Source of the DNA: DATGIQ01 sp035295665
Lineage (GTDB): Bacteria > Planctomycetota > Planctomycetia > Gemmatales > Gemmataceae
NCBI GenBank assembly: GCA_035295665.1
Contig: DATGIQ010000477.1
Location: 1 to 63,743, forward strand
Length of the DNA: 63,743 nucleotides
Direction: 5' to 3'
Every line of letters starts with the position of its first letter. Positions within the stretch are counted from its first letter, which is position 1. Shown in pieces: positions 36,658 to 46,062 of this stretch. The position numbers and the translations under genes were made by a program. Under the pieces are notes generated by a model that was given only the letters and a program-made list of their open reading frames with translations, had not been told where the DNA came from and did not search any database.

Positions 36658-36966
36658 ATGCCAAACCACCACGATGAACCGACTGGGAAGGAACAACAAC
36701 TTTTACGCCATGCCCGCCGCGAAGGACTGCTCATCATGATGGTCTGGGCGACGGCCCTCCTCTGGAGCGTCGGCATTGGCTATATCCTGGGCTATCATCG
36801 GCAACCGCAAGAGATTCATTTGATTCTCGGCATTCCCGACTGGGTTCTTTGGAGCGTGGTACTCCCCTGGGGAAGCTGCCTGGCCTTTTCAGTCTGGTTC
36901 TGCTTTCGCTACATGGCCGATGACGACCTGGGTCAGGATCCCGACGAAGGGGAAGGCCATGCTTAA
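36658..36966 (+). CDS. Small membrane protein, likely partner of the downstream symporter
   Basis: 102 residues with two transmembrane segments (LLIMMVWATALLWSVGIGYI and WVLWSVVLPWGSCLAFSVWF) and charged ends (EPTGKEQQLLRHARRE, DDDLGQDPDEGEG). It overlaps the sodium:solute symporter gene by 8 nt. This size, topology and position match the small YhdT/DUF997-type proteins encoded before PanF-like symporters. Its role is probably assembly or regulation of the transporter. Possible translational coupling through the overlap. Confidence 0.8.
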   Translation: MPNHHDEPTGKEQQLLRHARREGLLIMMVWATALLWSVGIGYILGYHRQPQEIHLILGIPDWVLWSVVLPWGSCLAFSVWFCFRYMADDDLGQDPDEGEGHA

Positions 36967-38677
36967 TCTGCTCGCGAACGGATCACTACAACTATGGGCT
37001 GCTTCCGCCTCGGCGGCGACACCGTCCACGTTGATCGCTTTCGGCGGCTACATGGCGGCCGTGTTTCTGCTTGGGGCACTCTCGCATCGGCTCTTGCAGC
37101 GCGGCTCGTTCCTGAAAGAGTATTTTCTGGGCGACCGCCAGCTCAATGCATGGGTGCTAGGTCTGACGTATGTCGCCACGTCGGTGAGTGCCGGTAGTTT
37201 TGTGGGCTTCCCATCGCTGATCTATCGCAACGGCTGGGTGATGGCTCTGTGGATCGCCGGCTACATGGTGAGCGGGCTTGTCAGCAAGGGGGCCTTGGCC
37301 AAACGGCTAAACCAGGTTTCGCGCCTCTCCGGGGCAATTACGGTTCCCGATGTTCTGCGCGACCGCTTTCAAAGTCCTATCCTGGGTTTACTGGCGAGTC
37401 TGTTCCTGCTGTTTTTTCTCCTCTTCAACTTAGTGGGGCAATTCAAGGCCGGCGGCGATATCATGCGGCAGGCATGCGGCGGCGTGACCGATACGCCGGC
37501 TTATCAGTCGGCACGCCAGGCAGCTGTCCAGACGCTCACGGCAGTCGGCGCCTGGAACGAGCAGAGCGCGGCCCGGGCGAAGGATCCGTTTTTTGGCCTT
37601 CAGTATCCCGATTATGTTTTGGGTGTCCTGCTGTTCTCGCTGACGGTGGTGGCCTACACGGCTTACGGCGGCTTTTGGGCGGTGACCTGGACCGATGTGC
37701 TCCAGGGCATCATGATCGTGGCGGGTGCCGTGCTCCTCATGGTGTTGGCTCTGGCGCAAGTCGGCGGCCTCACGCAGGCCACCAACAAGCTCCGCGAACT
37801 CGATCCGCAGTTATTGACAGGACCCGGGCCCGACTCCTATCTGGGTCCCGGCTTGGCCGTGTCTTACTTCTTCCTCTGGACCATCGGATCGATGGGGCAG
37901 CCGGTCGGCATGGTTCGACTCATGGCGTGCCGGGATACGCCAACGTTACGCCGTGCCCTTTTCCTGATCGGGTTTTATTACGCGCTTATCTATTTGCCGC
38001 TCGTGGTGACGTTTGTCTGTGCCCGCGCCTTGTACGGAAATGAATACCTGGCGAACTCGGACAGCATCATGCCGGCGACCGCCCTGCGCCTGACGGCGGA
38101 GTGGCCGCTCTTGGGTGGATTGATCCTCGCGGCCCCGTATGCCGCGGCCATGTCGGCCGTGGCGGGATTTCTGCTGCTCATGAGTTCCAGCCTGGTGCGA
38201 GACATTTATCAGCGGAACATTAATCCCTCGGTTTCTCCGCGCTTGGTGCGGGGCGTAACCTACACCACCACGGCCGTGGTCGGCCTCATCGTCACCGCGG
38301 CCGCGTTTTGGCCGCCGCGCTTCCTGCAGTACCTGATCATCTTCACTGGATCCGGAATGGCCTGCACATACCTGGGCCCAACGGTGCTGGCCCTCTACTG
38401 GCAGCGGGCCACACGGTCGGGGGCCTTGGCCAGCATGATTGGCGGCTTCAGCACGGTGCTCCTGCTGTGGATCTTGGGATACTGGGGTGTGGGCAAGGCC
38501 GGACTGACGGGACCTGCGGGGGAACGCTTTGCCCCATTCTGCCCCTTTGGCCTGGACCCACTGATTTATGGGTTGCTCCTTTCTTTCGCCCTGGGAATCC
38601 TTGTCAGCCTGTTCACCCAGCCACTCCCGACCAAGCACGTCGCCCGCTATTTCCTGGCCAGCGAACGCTCCCCTTGA
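36959..38677 (+). CDS. Sodium:solute symporter (SSS family, PanF-like)
   Basis: 572 residues from ATG 36959, with GAAGG upstream. About 13 hydrophobic segments. SSS features are KEYFLGDRQLNAWVLGLTYV in helix 1-2, TSVSAGSFVGFPSLIYRNG, and the sodium-site region SAVAGFLLLMSSSLVRDIYQ. The arrangement and the small upstream partner recall PanF (pantothenate) symporters, yet the substrate cannot be read from sequence; proline, sugars or carboxylates remain possible. A loop of about 50 residues between helices around VTDTPAYQSARQAAVQTL is longer than usual. Located in the cytoplasmic membrane. Confidence 0.9.
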   Translation: MLNLLANGSLQLWAASASAATPSTLIAFGGYMAAVFLLGALSHRLLQRGSFLKEYFLGDRQLNAWVLGLTYVATSVSAGSFVGFPSLIYRNGWVMALWIAGYMVSGLVSKGALAKRLNQVSRLSGAITVPDVLRDRFQSPILGLLASLFLLFFLLFNLVGQFKAGGDIMRQACGGVTDTPAYQSARQAAVQTLTAVGAWNEQSAARAKDPFFGLQYPDYVLGVLLFSLTVVAYTAYGGFWAVTWTDVLQGIMIVAGAVLLMVLALAQVGGLTQATNKLRELDPQLLTGPGPDSYLGPGLAVSYFFLWTIGSMGQPVGMVRLMACRDTPTLRRALFLIGFYYALIYLPLVVTFVCARALYGNEYLANSDSIMPATALRLTAEWPLLGGLILAAPYAAAMSAVAGFLLLMSSSLVRDIYQRNINPSVSPRLVRGVTYTTTAVVGLIVTAAAFWPPRFLQYLIIFTGSGMACTYLGPTVLALYWQRATRSGALASMIGGFSTVLLLWILGYWGVGKAGLTGPAGERFAPFCPFGLDPLIYGLLLSFALGILVSLFTQPLPTKHVARYFLASERSP

Positions 38678-38734
38678 CTCATCTTGCCGCTGTGCCTATA
38701 GTCCCCTGCCCTTGCCCGTTATGGGGAACCAATC

Positions 38735-39709
38735 ATGCGACGATGGATCGTCCTGGCCACGGCGTTCTTCCTGACCGGTTGCTTCAACGGCTTCGTGGTT
38801 ACTCCGACGCACGTCGGTGGGCCGATCGAAGAGAACGTGATCGTCGATGCCGAGCACTGGATGTGCCGGAACAAGATTGCCCTCATCGATGTCGAAGGCG
38901 TGATCCTCAACGCACGCACGGGCAGTCTCTTCGGCAGCGGCGAGAATCCGATGTCGCTCTTCCGCGAACGGCTGGACGCCGCGGCCGAGGATCGGCATGT
39001 CAAGGCCGTCGTGCTGCGGATCAACAGTCCTGGCGGGGCGGTGACAGCCAGCGACATCATGTACCAGGAAGTAATCAACTTCCGCCGCGACACCGGTAAG
39101 CCCGTGATCGCCTGCATGATGGACGTGGCCGCCAGTGGCGCCTACTACATTGCGATGGGTTGCGACAAGGTTTATGCTCATCCCACCACGGTCACGGGAA
39201 GCATCGGTGTCATCATGAGTCTGTACAACGCCAGCGGCCTGTTTGCGAAAATCGGCGTGGCCAGCGATCCGATCAAGTCCGGGCCCAACAAGGATATCGG
39301 GAATCCGGGCCGGCCGATGACCGATGAGGAGCGGGCCATTTTGCAGGGGATGGTGAACAGCTTCTACGATCAATTCGTACACGTGGTAGCCCAAGGCCGG
39401 CGGATGCCCGAAGACCAAGTCCGCATCTTGGCCGACGGCCGGGTGTACACGGGGTTAGATGCCAAAAAGGCCGGCCTCGTGGACGAAGTCGGTTATCTGG
39501 AAGACGCGGTTCGTGACGCCATGCAGATGGCTGGGATTCACGACGCCAGCATCATTGCCTATGACCGTGGCGAGGGTTACCGCGGCAGCATTTACGCGGG
39601 GATGCCGAAGATCCCGAGCGAAATCAACGTGAAACTCGATCTGCCGGGATTGAGCAGTTCAGGCGGGGCGGCATTCATGTATTTGTGGGAACCTGGGGCC
39701 CGCCACTGA
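38735..39709 (+). CDS. sppA: Signal peptide peptidase SppA (S49 family), lipoprotein form
   Basis: 324 residues. The N-terminus MRRWIVLATAFFLTGCF has a lipobox (LTGC, Cys16), so the protein may be lipid-anchored. The S49 core is present: VVLRINSPGGAVTASD, catalytic Ser134 in AASGAYYIA, TGSIGVIM, and general-base Lys186 in KSGPNKDIG; the Ser-Lys spacing of 52 equals that of Bacillus SppA. It is the short single-domain type. It would degrade remnant signal peptides or other membrane peptides. The gene is preceded by the symporter and converges with the PVC dehydrogenase gene. Confidence 0.92.
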   Translation: MRRWIVLATAFFLTGCFNGFVVTPTHVGGPIEENVIVDAEHWMCRNKIALIDVEGVILNARTGSLFGSGENPMSLFRERLDAAAEDRHVKAVVLRINSPGGAVTASDIMYQEVINFRRDTGKPVIACMMDVAASGAYYIAMGCDKVYAHPTTVTGSIGVIMSLYNASGLFAKIGVASDPIKSGPNKDIGNPGRPMTDEERAILQGMVNSFYDQFVHVVAQGRRMPEDQVRILADGRVYTGLDAKKAGLVDEVGYLEDAVRDAMQMAGIHDASIIAYDRGEGYRGSIYAGMPKIPSEINVKLDLPGLSSSGGAAFMYLWEPGARH

Positions 39710-39776
39710 TTGCACGTTTCTCAACGCTCAGCGAACCAGTAACTGCAACAAGACTTTGGTGAATCATGAGATTGTC

Positions 39777-42700
39777 TCATTTCGGCTCCGCCACGGATTG
39801 CAGGTACGTGATCAAATCGGCCACATCTTGCTTGCCTAGCTGGGTCTCCAGATTTTCCGGCATGAGCGATTTCGCGGTGGCCTGAATCTCTTCGATCTGG
39901 CTTCGTAGGATCGTGTCCTCGGCTTTTTCGGCACGGCGAAGCGTGATGCTCGACGCCGTCTCCGCGGCGATCATGCCGGTGAATACCTGGCCGGCTTTGT
40001 TAGTGACCAAGTAGTTGATGTAGCGCGGATCTACCTCCCGGCTGGGATCGAAAATATCGGTGAGCAGGATTTGGGGTGTCTTGTTCCGCAAAGCCGACAG
40101 CAGATCGGGACCGACTTCGGTCCCTTCGTTTTCCAGCCGGTGGCAGGTGGCGCAAGTCTTTTTGAAAACCGCCTTACCCCGCGAACCGTCTCCCTTGAGC
40201 TCCAGGGCAGAACGATAGCGGTCCACCACTTGCTTGCGGTCCGACGTGCCCTGCCCGGCAAGCAGTTTCCTTGCCTTGTCGCGCAATTCCGGATCCGACA
40301 GCTGCCTTAGCCGTTCGATCCGAAAAGGCTCCAATTGCCCGGCCAAGATCTTCCCATCTTCAATGGCCTTCAAAAGTGCGGGGATTCGGTTGGTCCGAGC
40401 GAAGAGGACCTCCAGCACCTCCCGCCGCACGGAAGGACTGTAGCTTCCCCATGAGGCGAGGAGAATGTCTGCGACCTTTGAATTCTCGTGCAGCCCTAAA
40501 GCGCGCACGCTGGCGAGCTGGACTTCTGCCGGGGACCGTGGCGCCAGCAGTTCCTGGAGAGCACCTGCCGCTGTCGAGAATGGGCCATAGCCTAGTAACC
40601 GTGCCGCGGCCAGACGGTCACTCATTGGACTCGCTTCATCCGTGGCGGTCCGTGCCGCTTGCCGGAACAACGCGCCCGCTTGCTCCAAGGCCGGCTTCAG
40701 TCCTGGCGGCGGCTGCTCCCAGAGCCGGCTCAGCGGCCGCCGGCTATTCTGAAGCCCCTGGCCCAGACCGTTCAGGATGGCCGTCTGCCAGGCTTGCGTC
40801 TTCGAGTCCCGCGGCACCAACAGGTTGAAGGCTGCTGCTAACTCCGCGTCCTGCGCCCGTGCCCCGATCAGGGCGCCCAAGCGGGTCAGGAATTGCAACT
40901 GCACCGTGGCCGCACGATGGGAGAACTGCTCATCGCCCGCCAATTCCTGGAGCAAAGCATGGGCAATGTGGGAGCTGGAGCTGAGCACGGCAGTTTGCGT
41001 CCAGCGATCGGCGACATCGCGGCCAATGATCTGAGCCAGGGCACGCACTATCTCGGAGCCATTGACTTGGCCCAACGTGAACGCAAGCTGGAAGCGGATG
41101 CGCGGCGAAGGATCGTTCGCCAAGCCGATCACCGCCTTCTGCAATGGCACCGACGAAGCCAAAAAGGGCTCGGCCAAACGCAGTGCCTGCTCGCGCACAC
41201 GGGGCTGGGAGTCGTGCAAAGCCTGTTCGACGTGGGCAACTTCCAACGCGTGTAGACCCTGGAGCGTCCAAAGCGCATGGACCCGAGCTTGTGGTGACGC
41301 CCCGGCCCCGGCGAGCTGCACAAGTGGTTGGACAGCCGACTTGTCTTGCCGTTCCACCAGGAGCCGTTGGGCGGTCATCCGCCACCAGCGGTTGGCATTC
41401 GCGAGGTGCTGGACCAACTCCGCAGTGGAGGCTTTGCCCAGCGCGGGAGATTTCGGTCGATGGAATTCTTCCGGCACAATTCGCCAGATTCGACCGCGGC
41501 CTCGGCTCTCCAGGTTCAGCTTTTTCTTGATGTCCTCGGGCAGGGAGAGCGGTGTCTCGATGACTTCGCGGTAAAAGTCCACCACATACAGGGCACCATC
41601 CGGGCCAACCGTCAGATTGACCGGCCGAAACCAGGTATCGGTGGAGGCCAGGAACTCATGGTCGGCCTCGGCACGCCGGGCGACGAAGGTCGCTCCCTGG
41701 GGCACGAGGACGTCACGGTGCACCAGATTGTTGGCCGGGTCGCAGATAAAGGTGTTGCCACGGTACGATTCTGGGAACAGATCGGCCGTGTAAACCGCCG
41801 GACTGCAGGCAGAAGTGATGTAGCCGCCGGGAACCAACTCCGTGGCGGGGAATCGCCGGGCATCCGGTCCTCCGGCGCGGCGCGTGGTCCGCTCGATCCG
41901 CCACGCTTCGAACGGGCTGATCCGAAAAACCTTGCACGCCGCGCCGTGGTCGGGAATGTCGAGGGTCACCGCGCTCACCGGCAACAACGGATTGCGGCGC
42001 AAATAATGGTCGGGAAGGACGATGTGCCGTAGGTGCTGGCTATTCGTATTGGTGAACCATTCCTGCCAATCGTCGGCCGCCAGGCCAAACTGCCCGCCGC
42101 CTGATGTTGGCTCCAGACTGCCCGGCTGGTCGGGATGGAAGCGCACTCCCCGGCTGCGTAAATCGACCCGGGGCATGGCCGACTTCTCCAGCGAGCGGAT
42201 ACTTCCGCCCATCGTTCCGGCGCAGCCATACACCCAGTTGTCCAAACCCCATTGCAGGCTGTTGATCAGCTGCTGGATATTGGACAAGTCGAAGCCGGTA
42301 TACAGAGAACGGTGGCGGTCGGCGTGTCCGTCGCCGTCGGTGTCCTCGAAGAAGAGGATGTCAGGCGCGACGGCTGCCAGCAAGCCGCCCTTCCACGGCA
42401 TGACCGAAGTCGGGAAGCGCAACCCTTCCGCAAAGGTCGTAGCCTTTTCGAAGGTGCCGTCGCCGTCACGGTCTTCGAGCAGCTTGATTTTTCCCGAATG
42501 GATGGAGCCGGTTGCAACGCCGGCGTTGGGGTAGCCACGCATCTCGGCCACGAAGAGTCGGCCGTTTTCATCAAACGCGATGGCCACGGGATCGACCACG
42601 TCGGGCTCGCAGGCCACCAGCTCGATGCGGAAACCCTTCGGAATGCGAAAGGTTGCTTGTTCCTCGCGGGGTGACAGCGGGCCGGCCGCCGTGGCGGATT

Positions 42701-42785
42701 GGGGATCCGCTGGCCGGGCATTCACCGCAAAAACGACATTCACCAGTGCCGCTATCCCATAAAACGTGATCCAGCAATAACGCAT
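39777..42785 (-). CDS. PVC-type membrane-bound dehydrogenase with HEAT-like repeats and C-terminal c-type heme
   Basis: 1002 residues. ATG 42785 follows GGAGAGAG. A signal peptide (ITFYGIAALVNVVFAVNA) is followed by a beta-propeller domain typical of PVC dehydrogenases (FRIPKGFRIELVACEPDVVD, DGALYVVDFYREVIETPLSL). Alpha-helical HEAT-like repeats cover about 480-830. The C-terminus has a heme site CATCH (878-882) followed by GTEVGPDLLSAL and the planctomycete segment ITLRRAEKAEDTILRSQIEE. These proteins are thought to oxidise sugars or alcohols and pass electrons through the heme, but substrates are unproven. Periplasmic location is inferred. It stands alone on the minus strand. Confidence 0.92.
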   Translation of the reverse strand: MRYCWITFYGIAALVNVVFAVNARPADPQSATAAGPLSPREEQATFRIPKGFRIELVACEPDVVDPVAIAFDENGRLFVAEMRGYPNAGVATGSIHSGKIKLLEDRDGDGTFEKATTFAEGLRFPTSVMPWKGGLLAAVAPDILFFEDTDGDGHADRHRSLYTGFDLSNIQQLINSLQWGLDNWVYGCAGTMGGSIRSLEKSAMPRVDLRSRGVRFHPDQPGSLEPTSGGGQFGLAADDWQEWFTNTNSQHLRHIVLPDHYLRRNPLLPVSAVTLDIPDHGAACKVFRISPFEAWRIERTTRRAGGPDARRFPATELVPGGYITSACSPAVYTADLFPESYRGNTFICDPANNLVHRDVLVPQGATFVARRAEADHEFLASTDTWFRPVNLTVGPDGALYVVDFYREVIETPLSLPEDIKKKLNLESRGRGRIWRIVPEEFHRPKSPALGKASTAELVQHLANANRWWRMTAQRLLVERQDKSAVQPLVQLAGAGASPQARVHALWTLQGLHALEVAHVEQALHDSQPRVREQALRLAEPFLASSVPLQKAVIGLANDPSPRIRFQLAFTLGQVNGSEIVRALAQIIGRDVADRWTQTAVLSSSSHIAHALLQELAGDEQFSHRAATVQLQFLTRLGALIGARAQDAELAAAFNLLVPRDSKTQAWQTAILNGLGQGLQNSRRPLSRLWEQPPPGLKPALEQAGALFRQAARTATDEASPMSDRLAAARLLGYGPFSTAAGALQELLAPRSPAEVQLASVRALGLHENSKVADILLASWGSYSPSVRREVLEVLFARTNRIPALLKAIEDGKILAGQLEPFRIERLRQLSDPELRDKARKLLAGQGTSDRKQVVDRYRSALELKGDGSRGKAVFKKTCATCHRLENEGTEVGPDLLSALRNKTPQILLTDIFDPSREVDPRYINYLVTNKAGQVFTGMIAAETASSITLRRAEKAEDTILRSQIEEIQATAKSLMPENLETQLGKQDVADLITYLQSVAEPK

Positions 42786-42981
42786 CGGTTGCACTCTCTC
42801 CGAGTCGAGGATTGCTAATGCATACGAACGAACCCGAGGTCGGTTTCACAAGATCCTATTGTGCCACAGGATCGGAATCACAGGAACTGCGTTTCGGATC
42901 TTTGCTCTCGTGTGCGGCCGTGGTTATACTGGCATGCAAGGTGAACCGCACGTAGGATCACGATCCTTCAGGAACCTCCCG

Positions 42982-44679
42982 ATGCGCCATTACGATGGGG
43001 TTGTTCTGTTTGCGTTGAGCATGATCTTGATAACCGATCTTCATGCCGCCGATCCGCCGCACACCCCTGCCGATCTGGTGTTGCTCAATGGCAAAATCTG
43101 GACGGTTAACAAAGCCCAGCCGCAGGCCGAGGCGTTGGCGATTTGGCGCGATCGTATCCTGCGCGTCGGCAGCAGCGTGGAAATCCATGCCCTGGTCGGG
43201 CCGCACACACGCACCATCGATCTCCAGGGTCGACGCGTGGTCCCTGGCTTCTATGATAGCCACCTTCATTTGTTGGGCTCCGGACAGCGGCTCAGCGAGG
43301 TGGCGTTAAAAAACGCGGCCAACGAAGCGGAGTTCGGCCAACGGCTGCGCGAATTCGATCGCAAGTTACCGCGCGACCGCTGGCTCCTGGGCGGTGAGTG
43401 GGATCATGATCGCACGTTTCATGGCCAGCTTCCCAGCGCGGAGCTTCTCGACAAGTATGTTGCCGGGCGGCCCGTCTTCCTGCGCCGCTACGACGGGCAC
43501 ATGGCTGTGGTCAATTCGCAGGTCCTCAAGCTTGCCGGCATCACAGCGCAGACGCCCGATCCCGCTGGCGGCGTCATTTATCGCAAGGCCGGCACCAAGG
43601 AACCAACCGGCGTGCTCCGCGACAATGCGATGGATTTGGTAACCCGGTTGATCCCCGCTCCTTCCGACGCGGAGATTGCCGAGGCGGTCCGCGCTGCCTT
43701 GGACGAAGCACGGCAAGTGGGTGTCACCAGTGCACAGGATATGGACGGCAGCGATGCCGCCACACGGCGAAAACTGCTCCGTCTCTATCAGGAACTGGCC
43801 CGCTCCGGCCAGTTGAGCTGCCGGATTGATCTTCGTTGGCCCCTGTCGCAATGGCGACAACTGGCCCAGCTCGGCGTGGAGCGTGGCTTCGGTGACGACT
43901 GGGTGAAGATCGGCGGCGTCAAGGGCTTTGTGGATGGCTCGCTGGGTTCGAGCACGGCCAAGATGTTCAAACCGTTCGTGAACGAACCCGGCAGTACCGG
44001 CGTATTCGTGACGCCTCTCGACAAGCTGCGCGAATATATCTTGGAAGCAGATAAGGCCGGGCTGTCGGTTGCTGTCCATGCCATCGGCGACCAGGCCAAT
44101 GCCGAGCTACTGTCGATTTACGCCGAGGTCGCCCAGGCAAATGGACCACGCGATCGCCGGTTTCGGATCGAACACGCCCAGCACCTTCGGCCGCAGGACT
44201 ATCCGCGCTTCCATGCCTACAGCGTGATTGCTTCGATGCAGCCGTACCATGCGATCGACGATGGCCGATGGGCCGAGGGGCGAATCGGGTCGGCCCGCTG
44301 TGCTTCCAGTTATGCGTTTCGTTCTGTTCTCGATGCAGGAGCAAAGTTGGCCTTTGGCTCCGACTGGTCGGTGGCTCCGCTCAGTCCAATCCTGGGCATC
44401 GATGCGGCCGTGAACCGACGCACGCTGGACGGCAAACATCCCGGCGGTTGGTTTCCCGAGCAACGGATCACCGTGGCGGAAGCGATCGAGGCCTACACGT
44501 TGACCTCGGCCTTTGCCGCCTTTGAAGAGTCGGAACGCGGTTCCTTGCAACCGGGCAAGCTGGCCGACTTGGTGGTTTTGTCGCGCGACATATTGGCGGA
44601 AACCGAGCGCGACCACTTGGCCGAAACCGACGTGTGGATAACGGTCCTCGGAGGGAAGGTGGTTTACGAGAAGCGTTGA
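42982..44679 (+). CDS. Exported amidohydrolase (YtcJ-like, amidohydrolase 3)
   Basis: 565 residues from ATG 42982, which gives a good signal peptide (VVLFALSMILITDLHAA); ATG 42934 would hide it. The family core is complete: LVLLNGKIWTVN, VVPGFYDSHLHLLGSG (H-x-H metal ligands), GSLGSSTAKM, SVAVHAIGDQANAELLSIYA, RIEHAQHLRPQDY, AFGSDWSVAPLSPILGI. YtcJ-like enzymes hydrolyse exocyclic amide or similar bonds with bound zinc; the substrate is unknown. It lies divergent from the PVC dehydrogenase and is followed by a MOSC gene after 66 nt. Confidence 0.92.
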   Translation: MRHYDGVVLFALSMILITDLHAADPPHTPADLVLLNGKIWTVNKAQPQAEALAIWRDRILRVGSSVEIHALVGPHTRTIDLQGRRVVPGFYDSHLHLLGSGQRLSEVALKNAANEAEFGQRLREFDRKLPRDRWLLGGEWDHDRTFHGQLPSAELLDKYVAGRPVFLRRYDGHMAVVNSQVLKLAGITAQTPDPAGGVIYRKAGTKEPTGVLRDNAMDLVTRLIPAPSDAEIAEAVRAALDEARQVGVTSAQDMDGSDAATRRKLLRLYQELARSGQLSCRIDLRWPLSQWRQLAQLGVERGFGDDWVKIGGVKGFVDGSLGSSTAKMFKPFVNEPGSTGVFVTPLDKLREYILEADKAGLSVAVHAIGDQANAELLSIYAEVAQANGPRDRRFRIEHAQHLRPQDYPRFHAYSVIASMQPYHAIDDGRWAEGRIGSARCASSYAFRSVLDAGAKLAFGSDWSVAPLSPILGIDAAVNRRTLDGKHPGGWFPEQRITVAEAIEAYTLTSAFAAFEESERGSLQPGKLADLVVLSRDILAETERDHLAETDVWITVLGGKVVYEKR

Positions 44680-44686
44680 AGAAGTC

Positions 44687-44708
44687 TTTGGCGGCGGTTC
44701 TGCGAACC
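44687..44708. repeat. Half copy of the 17610-type palindrome
   Basis: The sequence GGCGGCGGTTCTGCGAACC matches one arm of the inverted repeat at 17610-17670, with the central motif itself palindromic. It lies between the amidohydrolase and MOSC genes. Too short for firm assignment. Confidence 0.45.
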
Positions 44709-44745
44709 ATGCCGATATCCCATGAGCACACAAGGAAACACTTCC

Positions 44746-45222
44746 ATGTTTGAAGGTTCGTTGCTGGCAATTTACATCGGTGACCGCAAACGCGAAGCAT
44801 TACAGCGCGTGGACACGGTGCAAGCCGTGCCGGGGAAGGGATTGGCGGGCGATCGTTATTTCCTCCAGCAAGGGACCTTTACGAAACCCGGAAGTCCCGA
44901 TCGGGAAGTGACCCTCATTGAAATGGAAGCCATTGACGCCTTGGCCAAGGAGTGTCAGATCACGCTGGACCCGGGCCAAGCGCGGCGCAACCTCGTAACC
45001 CGCGGCGTGCCGCTCAATCACCTCGTGGGCCGTCCATTTCGGATTGGCGAGGTGGTGTTGCGCGGTCTGCGCTTGTGCGAGCCTTGCGACCATTTGGAGT
45101 CGCTCACTGTCAAGGGAATCCTGGACGGCTTACGCCACCGGGGTGGGTTGCGGGCGCAAATCGTTGAGGGAGGGCTGGTGCGCGCGGGCGATGCGATCCG
45201 CCCGCTTCAGGCGCAGGCGTGA
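44746..45222 (+). CDS. MOSC domain protein
   Basis: 158 residues from ATG 44746 (AAGGAAA upstream); ATG 44722 is an alternative. MOSC features: GLAGDRYFLQQGTF, EVTLIEMEAIDALA, ARRNLVTRGVPLNHLVGRPF and the conserved Cys in LCEPCDHLE. MOSC proteins transfer sulfur or handle molybdenum cofactor and N-hydroxylated compounds (YiiM/MOSC families); this is a stand-alone domain without the beta-barrel N-terminal extension. Target unknown. Cytosolic. Likely co-transcribed with the amidohydrolase upstream. Confidence 0.92.
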   Translation: MFEGSLLAIYIGDRKREALQRVDTVQAVPGKGLAGDRYFLQQGTFTKPGSPDREVTLIEMEAIDALAKECQITLDPGQARRNLVTRGVPLNHLVGRPFRIGEVVLRGLRLCEPCDHLESLTVKGILDGLRHRGGLRAQIVEGGLVRAGDAIRPLQAQA

Positions 45223-45315
45223 ATTGACTCCCAAGAGTGTGGCATACTCCCAGGCTAATTTTTGTGGACACCGCCTCTTGCTTCCGGAACGCCAGAGTGG
45301 TAGCCTGTGGCGCGT

Positions 45316-45549
45316 ATGGGGGATGTCACTGTCTGGATTATTCTGGGGATCGTCGTCTTCATGGCGGCCGTCGGTGTGTTCTTGTTCGTGCGCTCACGGC
45401 GGTCCACCGTGGAAGCGGTCTATCACTTCCGCTGTCCGGGATGCAAACGGAAACTGCGCTATCATGCCCGGCAGGTTGGCCATCGGGGAATGTGCGCTCA
45501 CTGCCGGGAGCCGTTGACGTTTCCCTCTGTTTCCCGTGCGATCCGCTGA
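45316..45549 (+). CDS. Small membrane protein with C-terminal zinc ribbon
   Basis: About 77 residues; GTG 45307 is an alternative start. One transmembrane helix (VTVWIILGIVVFMAAVGVFL) is followed by a zinc ribbon with FRCPGCKRKLRYHARQVGHR then GMCAHCREPLTFP. The spacing CxxC...CxxC and the wording match zinc ribbons that planctomycetes use widely in membrane and regulatory proteins. Its 3' half lies antisense over the tail of the minus-strand gene at 45394. The clear motif argues that it is genuine despite the overlap. Function unknown. Confidence 0.65.
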   Translation: MGDVTVWIILGIVVFMAAVGVFLFVRSRRSTVEAVYHFRCPGCKRKLRYHARQVGHRGMCAHCREPLTFPSVSRAIR

Positions 45550-46047
45550 GGGAGCGGCATTTCGTTTCTCTACGAGCTTGGCTGCGCCTGCTCCCACGGG
45601 CTCGGCAACGGGCTCCGCAGACTCCATCGGTTCGGCGACGGGAGTAGGGATCTCTGCTGCTTCCGCTAAATGTGGTTGCGTGGGATCGGCCATGCCTTCC
45701 GGCCAGATGTGGAAGCCGCCGCGCTGCGAATTATAGTGCTGCGTATCAGGAATCTCCCAGATTCCCCAAATGCCTTTCCCTTCGTTGTAGCCCTGGTAGA
45801 AGACATCGTGCTTTCCCACGTAGCGCTTGATCCAGTGGCATCGGCCATCGCCGAGGGAATACTGGCCGCGCACGATGAACTGGCCGACGTAATCCCGGCC
45901 TTCGCCGGTCATCTGTCCCTGCTGGAACGCGAGGTGCAGTTCCATCAAGTGCCGGCCCGGGACAGCGGGTTGGAGGAAAAAGCCGGTCCAGGGTCCGCTG
46001 GGGAAGCGGGGGTCGGTTTCTGGGTGCGTCGAATCCCGTGGCTTCAC
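45394..46047 (-). CDS. Hypothetical protein downstream of alaS
   Basis: 217 residues from GTG 46047, 15 nt after alaS. The first about 115 residues form a conserved-looking, aromatic-rich domain (DPRFPSGPWTGFFLQPAVPG, VGKHDVFYQGYNEGKG, GIWGIWEIPDTQHYNSQRG) with many Trp, Tyr and Phe; I recognise this only as a planctomycete hypothetical type. The remainder is Pro/Ala/Glu-rich and unstructured, and overlaps the zinc-ribbon gene in antisense over 156 bases. No signal peptide. It probably shares the alaS transcript. Function unknown. Confidence 0.75.
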   Translation of the reverse strand: MKPRDSTHPETDPRFPSGPWTGFFLQPAVPGRHLMELHLAFQQGQMTGEGRDYVGQFIVRGQYSLGDGRCHWIKRYVGKHDVFYQGYNEGKGIWGIWEIPDTQHYNSQRGGFHIWPEGMADPTQPHLAEAAEIPTPVAEPMESAEPVAEPVGAGAAKLVEKRNAAPSADRTGNRGKRQRLPAVSAHSPMANLPGMIAQFPFASRTAEVIDRFHGGPP

Positions 46048-46062
46048 GTCCGATCCCCGATC

